Of a stretch of 54,255 nt of DNA, positions 50,384 through 54,255 are shown piece after piece. Made by a program: the position numbers and the translations under genes. Numbering within the stretch: the first letter of the stretch is position 1; each line of letters starts with the position of its first letter. The notes under the pieces are model-generated. The model worked only from the letters and a program-made list of their open reading frames with translations, was not told the DNA's origin and did no database searches. Source of the DNA: Peptococcaceae bacterium SCADC1_2_3 (GTDB lineage: Bacteria; Bacillota; Desulfotomaculia; Desulfotomaculales; Nap2-2B); assembly GCA_000681355.2 (NCBI GenBank), contig JJNX02000007.1:1-54255 (forward strand), in the 5' to 3' direction.

Positions 50384-51415
50384 CTATATCCGCATCATTT
50401 CCAAAAAAGCTTCAAGGCGCAAGCGTGCCCGTGCGTCCAACCGGCCAGGTTTATCTCCTTCTAAAGTAAGAACAGGTATTTTAAGCTTGGTGCGGATGAT
50501 TAAGTCTTCAATTTGCCGGAAACAAAAACTTTGCACGTAATGAATGAGCCCCTTTATTTCCCGGCGTTCAATTTCCCTTTGAATATCTTTTAGCCGGAAA
50601 AATACCCCGTAGGGATAAGTATAGGTACGATACTGTTCGACCAAGTTTTTTTGAGGAAATGGCAGAGTAAACTGGCGCTGTATTTCGTTAAATACTACCC
50701 GGGCCCCTTTTTCCTCCAGAAAATCATAAATATCGGTAGCAATAGGAGGCACCCCAATAAAACCAAGCCGGATTTTTGGCGGTGGCGTTTCCTTGTTTGA
50801 CGTTAAATTATCTAAAAATATCTCTGTTTCCTGGGCAAAAGCGGCCGGGTCTCCTTTAAAATCACTGCAGTTAACCTGAAACAAATGATTATCCTGGCTG
50901 GGAACAATTCCTTTTTGCCAGGAAAGGTAATCAATTTGCCATACTTTTTCCCTGATTTTATTTAAACTTTTCCAGGTTTTATTTACTAAAGGCCAGCTTA
51001 CATTAAAATAAGCCATCATTTTTTCAATTTGCAGTTTTAATAGGTCCTTGTCCCGGTCAAAGGGATAGGCAAACGGGAATACTTTCCTACCTTTTAACTG
51101 CCAGGTTTCCATAAGGGCGTGCGTATTGCTGCAGTCACCTTGAGTTACGGCCACAACAGCACGAATATCCTGGTTTTTTAAAACTACACTGTAAATCCCT
51201 TTAATCCAACTGCATACGTTACGGGGAAAGCCCGCTAACTCAGCCTCATCTACCAGTTGTTGGGGGTTAGCAGAGGTGATAAATATATTATTTAAATCAA
51301 CCGGAACCAAACCCGCCGCGTAAATTACTTCCACCGGAACAGTAGTGGTAATCCCTATTTTGTCCTGGGGATGAAATAACTTAATTGGACCAGGAAATTT
51401 TTTGTCTCGCTTCAT
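50384..51415 (-). CDS. 2-hydroxyacyl-CoA dehydratase/BcrC-HgdB family protein
   Basis: The fold and length (343 aa) match single subunits of 2-hydroxyacyl-CoA dehydratases and benzoyl-CoA reductases. KIGITTTVPVEVIYAAGLVP at the start, VCSWIKGIY (Cys68), VTQGDCSNTHALMETW (Cys95) and HYVQSFCFRQIEDL (Cys298) supply three Cys for an open-coordinate [4Fe-4S] cluster. There is no second dehydratase subunit nearby. It could work as a homodimer like double-cubane cluster proteins. The ATPase activase at 32.5-33.3 kb is its natural partner candidate. Reaction unknown. Confidence 0.85.
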   Translation of the reverse strand: MKRDKKFPGPIKLFHPQDKIGITTTVPVEVIYAAGLVPVDLNNIFITSANPQQLVDEAELAGFPRNVCSWIKGIYSVVLKNQDIRAVVAVTQGDCSNTHALMETWQLKGRKVFPFAYPFDRDKDLLKLQIEKMMAYFNVSWPLVNKTWKSLNKIREKVWQIDYLSWQKGIVPSQDNHLFQVNCSDFKGDPAAFAQETEIFLDNLTSNKETPPPKIRLGFIGVPPIATDIYDFLEEKGARVVFNEIQRQFTLPFPQKNLVEQYRTYTYPYGVFFRLKDIQREIERREIKGLIHYVQSFCFRQIEDLIIRTKLKIPVLTLEGDKPGRLDARARLRLEAFLEMMRI

Positions 51416-51490
51416 TTTCTATATCTTATTATATAATTGTCCTGGTGGCAAGATTTTAAAGTTATTTCACCCCCAATGTAAGAACCGGCT

Positions 51491-51815
51491 TTGATACCAT
51501 ACCCCTGCAGCAATTACTGCTTTGGGGCAATGACGATTCCGACAAGAATTATGGGAGATCCTCAATGTACCACAGTTATCGTATTCTTCACACATGACCG
51601 CCCAGTTCAGCAGTACGGCAGATTTCGATGGCCCGCATGGCACGAAGATGGCGAAGGGTCATCTTGTGACCATGGGCTTCGCGGTAAGCAGGCCCAAATG
51701 CGCGGAAGATATCGGCTACCTCTAAAGACCTTCTCCTGGGAAACCAACCTTGATAGATGACTTTAGAGGCCTTCTTTTCTTTGATGAGAATAGGACTGTA
51801 ATTCTTTAACTCCAA
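51491..51815 (-). pseudogene. IS91-type transposase, N-terminal fragment, frameshifted
   Basis: On the minus strand, EVADIFRAFGPAYREAHGHK and RAMRAIEICRTAELGGH are the N-terminus of an IS91-family (zinc-ribbon) transposase. The continuation CEEYDNCGTLRISHNSC and RNRHCPKAV is in another frame after the stop near 51588, so a frameshift has occurred. Sequence then degenerates near 51490. Only about 110 of the expected about 400 residues remain. Confidence 0.75.
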
Positions 51816-51999
51816 AAACCATTTTCATCTTTTTGGGAAATATCCGTAGTTATTTTATTGCCTTCCCGGTCAATAAATAAAGTTTATGGGGAAATGTATA
51901 CTCCGAATCTCAAACATCGAACCTGTGACCATGCCTGCTAATTAAACATAAAATATAAAAAAGAAGTGCCGGTAGATTATTGGGAGGTATAAACAATAT

Positions 52000-52329
52000 A
52001 TGGAAGATAAACAGCTTATCTTTCATTTCATCCTGGCTACCCTGGTTACTTGGCGAATAACCCATTTAATAGCTAAAGAGGACGGACCAGGACAGATTAT
52101 CTTTTTCATTCGCAAACGGTTAGGCCGGGGATTTTGGGGGCAACTCATGGATTGTTTTAACTGCCTTAGCATTTGGGTAGGCGCTCCCTTAGCTTTTTTT
52201 ATTGGGGAAAGTGCGGCCCTAAAGATTATGGTTTGGTTAGCCCTCTCCGGGGCAGCGATAATTATTGAAAAATATCTTCCCGAACCTTTAACACTTGAAG
52301 AGGAGGAAAAGAAAAATGAGTTGCTGTAA
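52000..52329 (+). CDS. DUF1360 membrane protein (YjcA-like)
   Basis: Short membrane protein: LATLVTWRITHLIAKEDGPG, DCFNCLSIWVGAPLAFF (Cys pair) and a hydrophobic segment near 70-90. These are the DUF1360 hallmarks. In Bacillus the homologue is sporulation-controlled; here that is only an expectation. 109 aa. ATG after GGGAGGT. The 3' end overlaps the next small gene by 14 bases. Confidence 0.83.
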   Translation: MEDKQLIFHFILATLVTWRITHLIAKEDGPGQIIFFIRKRLGRGFWGQLMDCFNCLSIWVGAPLAFFIGESAALKIMVWLALSGAAIIIEKYLPEPLTLEEEEKKNELL

Positions 52330-52588
52330 TCAAAGACGCAAAGAAATAAAAACTGAAGGCATAAGGAATATAAACGAAGAAACAAGTAAGAAAAAAGTAA
52401 ATATAATTGAAAGTAGCCCTACGTCCGGCAATATGGTTAAAATAACATACATAGGCAGCAAAACAGTTGGCTTAATGGGTCCGGTAACCCGGCAAAAGTA
52501 TTATTTTTCACCCCACCAGCGAACCCAGTGGGTAAATTTTAATGATGCTCACTTTATCCTGCGGAACCGCTATTTTCTTCTTTCTTAA
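52316..52588 (+). CDS. Small unknown protein coupled to DUF1360
   Basis: 90 aa. N-terminal CC motif (MSCCNQRRK), a polar Lys-rich linker, then a compact beta-rich domain (about 42-90: VKITYIGSKTVGLMGPVTRQ, KYYFSPHQRTQWVNFNDAHF). It resembles small phage-type structural domains in outline only. AGGAGG (52301-52306) selects ATG 52316 rather than the upstream in-frame start. Function unknown. Confidence 0.65.
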   Translation: MSCCNQRRKEIKTEGIRNINEETSKKKVNIIESSPTSGNMVKITYIGSKTVGLMGPVTRQKYYFSPHQRTQWVNFNDAHFILRNRYFLLS

Positions 52589-52590
52589 AA

Positions 52591-52848
52591 GTGTCCCAGA
52601 TGCGCCCTCGGTCCGGGCGCCCGGGCTTAAATTTTACCCTTAAGCTAGCTGAGGGCTTAAAGCCAGTATCGGCCGATCCCGACCGTTTAAAGCAGGTGCT
52701 GATTAATTTACTGGATAATTCCTTTAAATTTACCCCTATTGGAGGTAAGGTGGAGATTATAGTAACTCAAGAAGAAAACGAAACCACCATCCAGGTAACG
52801 GACAGCGGCTGCGGCATTCCTCGCGTCTTCTCTCTGAAAACTCATTGA
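52591..52848 (+). pseudogene. Histidine-kinase HATPase fragment
   Basis: Residues 27-77 are the N-box and start of the G1 box of a sensor kinase (ADPDRLKQVLINLLDNSFKF, then VTDSGCGIP). The dimerisation domain upstream and the rest of the ATPase downstream are missing. The frame continues into unrelated sequence (RVFSLKTH). The 3' break coincides with the break of the ParE fragment on the other strand. Confidence 0.75.
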
Positions 52849-52978
52849 GGGAACGGCTTGCATCCAGAATTTGCTGGGTAAATGCTGCTGCGTAAAAAGA
52901 AGAATCCCTTGCAATGTACTCGGCGAGGGCATCAAGGTCATCCGTGGCTCCATAAGAACAGATTATTTTCCGAGCCAT
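52826..52978 (-). pseudogene. ParE/RelE-type toxin, N-terminal fragment
   Basis: Minus strand from ATG 52978: ARKIICSYGATDDLDALAEY, IARDSSFYAAAFTQQIL and DASRSLNEFSER match the N-terminal half of ParE-like toxins. The expected GRIVPE… continuation is replaced near 52826 by antisense of the kinase fragment. No intact antitoxin gene was found next to it. Confidence 0.7.
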
Positions 52979-53105
52979 TTTGCCATCCGCACCTAAAGGG
53001 GCTTGAATCACGATTCTTTATCTTAAACCAGAGTCTCTGTGTATTCCATCCTTATGAAATCAGCAGGTGATACCATTATAGAGCTATCCTTAAAATCCTA
53101 AATTC

Positions 53106-53126
53106 CTCGGTGCTCAAGACACCGAG
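53106..53126 (-). terminator. Hairpin after the histidine-phosphatase gene
   Basis: CTCGGTG (53106-53112) and CACCGAG (53120-53126) directly adjoin the stop codon of the minus-strand gene. Only a short ATTT follows, so termination strength is doubtful. Confidence 0.4.
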
Positions 53127-53942
53127 TCACAGCAGTTCTGCACACATGGGGTCAAAATCTCTGCTTCCATCCATATATTTACCAGGCCCGTATATTGTTA
53201 TCACGCAAAGATTATCGAATTCATCCCCGTTGATACAGCATTTATTTGGATCCCCTCCAAATGCTTCGATAATCGTATGGAGAGTATCGCTATGGCCAGC
53301 TACGAGTACTACTTTACCGGCGTATTTCGTAAGCACCTTATTGCTGATTTCCTGAATTTCGTCATATTGTTGGTAGATATTCAGGATTAAACCCAGCTCT
53401 GTAGCCAGAGGCTGAACCGTTTCCTGACTGCGGTTAGTATTAGTTGCAAAAATAGCTTCCACGCCCGCTTTTTTTGCAACGTGAACTAACTCATCAGCAC
53501 GCAACATTCCTGCTGAGCTCAAGGAATCATTAGACTTTTCTGCATGACGTATAAGCAAAACTGTTGTCATCAATATCTTTTTCATAAAAATATTGCCTGT
53601 TTGGTAACCACTGCCAGTGACAACGATAAAGCCAGGGGAACTAGTATACTCCTCATAATCAGAATGAGTTGCGCTAACTATATATCTGCCCTTTTTCAAG
53701 GAAATACGATAAAAACCATCCTTATTCGTCGTCACAGTTTTAGTAGCGCTACCGTTTTCTCTCACAAAGGTAATTTTAACTCCCGGGATTTTCGGACCAA
53801 TACCACCGTCTGGCTTTCTTTCATACATCATGCCTTGAAAACCAGAATCAATATTCTGTGCAAAAGCATGAGAAACCATAATAGGCATAGAGAGCACAAC
53901 TAAAACAACCATCATCATTAATACCCTTATTATCTTTTCCAT
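53127..53942 (-). CDS. Secreted protein: beta-sandwich domain fused to a histidine phosphatase
   Basis: Signal peptide 1-29 (VLMMMVVLVVLSMPIMVSHA). Residues about 32-117 form a carboxypeptidase-regulatory/Cna-B-like beta-sandwich (GVKITFVRENGS, TTNKDGFYRISLKKGRYIVS). Residues 120-271 are a histidine-phosphatase domain: VLLIRHAEKS (His133), TNRSQETVQPLA (Glu174) and VLVAGHSDT (His217). That domain starts MKKILMTTVLL, as if it had been a separate cytoplasmic protein. An in-frame start at 54035 is disfavoured because ATG 53942 opens the signal peptide. Substrate unknown. Confidence 0.8.
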   Translation of the reverse strand: MEKIIRVLMMMVVLVVLSMPIMVSHAFAQNIDSGFQGMMYERKPDGGIGPKIPGVKITFVRENGSATKTVTTNKDGFYRISLKKGRYIVSATHSDYEEYTSSPGFIVVTGSGYQTGNIFMKKILMTTVLLIRHAEKSNDSLSSAGMLRADELVHVAKKAGVEAIFATNTNRSQETVQPLATELGLILNIYQQYDEIQEISNKVLTKYAGKVVLVAGHSDTLHTIIEAFGGDPNKCCINGDEFDNLCVITIYGPGKYMDGSRDFDPMCAELL

Positions 53943-54113
53943 GATTTTTAGCCTTTTTTCTTTCTGCCCGCAATGAGCAGATAACGGGGCGCGGGGTTTG
54001 CGAAGGGGTCGCCTAGCACACACCCTTGGGTGCATCGGAGCGAAACCGCATAGCCGCTGTTGAACTAAACCGCTTCGCGGTAGTCTTTTTAAATTTTCTT
54101 CTACCAGTTTATC

Positions 54114-54157
54114 ACACCTTCCTTTATATTTTAAAGTAAAAAAGGAAGGTGTTTTTT
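54114..54157 (+). terminator. Terminator-like hairpin overlapping the ribosome site of the recombinase
   Basis: ACACCTTCCTTT (54114-54125) pairs perfectly with AAAGGAAGGTGT (54141-54152), followed by T's to 54157 and the ATG at 54158. The right arm contains AAGGAAGG, the Shine-Dalgarno. Confidence 0.65.
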
Positions 54158-54255
54158 ATGCAGGATTTTATTCAATTGATGATTACCTCAATGGAGCTAA
54201 AGGGCTTTGCCAAAAACACTCAAAAAACTTATTTGGGACATATCCGCTGTTTTGT
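54158..54255 (+). CDS. Tyrosine recombinase/integrase, N-terminal part (runs off the window)
   Basis: The first 32 residues, DFIQLMITSMELKGFAKNTQ followed by KTYLGHIRCF, match the SAM-like core-binding domain of phage/integron-type tyrosine recombinases. The catalytic domain lies beyond the window. Start ATG with AAGGAAGG 8 bases upstream, inside a hairpin. Confidence 0.7.
   Translation, partial: MQDFIQLMITSMELKGFAKNTQKTYLGHIRCF

Overview
The window looks like a chromosomal segment of an anaerobic, endospore-forming Firmicute of the Clostridia (Peptococcia/Moorellia type; I cannot name the genus). The evidence is the origin-proximal gene order tadA - tRNA-Ser - SRP RNA - dnaX - ybaB - recR ... 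yaaO - tmk - holB - ricT - rsmI - abrB - metG - tatD - yabE - rsmA - yabG, which is largely collinear with the Bacillus subtilis origin region. Supporting evidence is the sporulation protease YabG, a PdaA-type deacetylase, a large SRP RNA with an Alu domain, frequent TTG/GTG starts behind strong Shine-Dalgarno sites, and oxygen-sensitive enzymes (two 2-oxoacid:ferredoxin oxidoreductases and 2-hydroxyacyl-CoA dehydratase-type iron-sulfur proteins).

Layout. 0-1 kb: the frameshifted end of an IS701-like transposase abuts a 5'-truncated pgeF. 1.1-4.9 kb: tadA, two near-identical tRNA-Ser genes, SRP RNA, dnaX-ybaB-recR. 5-13 kb: a pyruvate:ferredoxin oxidoreductase operon (gamma-delta-alpha-beta) runs with overlaps or tiny gaps into yaaO-tmk-holB-ricT-rsmI. 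13-21 kb: abrB, metG-tatD, yabE, rsmA-ykuK-like, yabG and a trypsin-fold protease. 21-25 kb: a secreted CAP protein, an ARMT1-like protein and PdaA. 24.7-28.7 kb: an FrhB-like iron-sulfur flavoprotein and indolepyruvate:ferredoxin oxidoreductase (iorAB), separated by miniature inverted-repeat elements. 28.8-33.3 kb (minus strand): a class III polyhydroxyalkanoate synthase cluster (phaC, an enlarged phaE and a short phaE paralogue) and a dehydratase activase. 33.4-34 kb: vapBC. 34.1-44.2 kb: the branched-chain amino-acid transporter livKHM | livGF, split by a 5.4-kb island. 44.2-47.7 kb: dinB, a small Cys protein, acpS, nnr. 47.8-51.4 kb: tRNA-Gly, an inositol-phosphatase-family enzyme, rdgB, an MBL hydrolase and an HgdB-like protein. 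51.4-54.3 kb: a patchwork of IS91-type transposase, histidine-kinase and ParE fragments, two small genes, a secreted histidine phosphatase and the start of a tyrosine recombinase.

How it works together. The Liv transporter, IOR, POR and FrhB-like protein fit an anaerobe that ferments or oxidises amino acids through ferredoxin and stores carbon as PHA. The replication/repair and rRNA-modification genes are the conserved core.

Most interesting regions. (1) A 5.4-kb island lies between livM and livG and is bounded by an exact 55-bp direct repeat. It carries a Type IIG/ISP restriction-modification enzyme and a two-gene module I do not recognise, separated by an attC-like imperfect hairpin. livM in the same operon has no standard start codon. 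(2) A family of roughly 200-bp miniature elements has TTGTAACTA ends, and one copy supplies the 3' end of a gene. (3) A family of 14-bp-arm palindromes sits at stop codons inside operons. (4) Two terminator-like hairpins contain the ribosome-binding site of the next gene. (5) phaE carries an internal duplication, a short neighbouring paralogue and a Lys-rich tail in the +1 frame.
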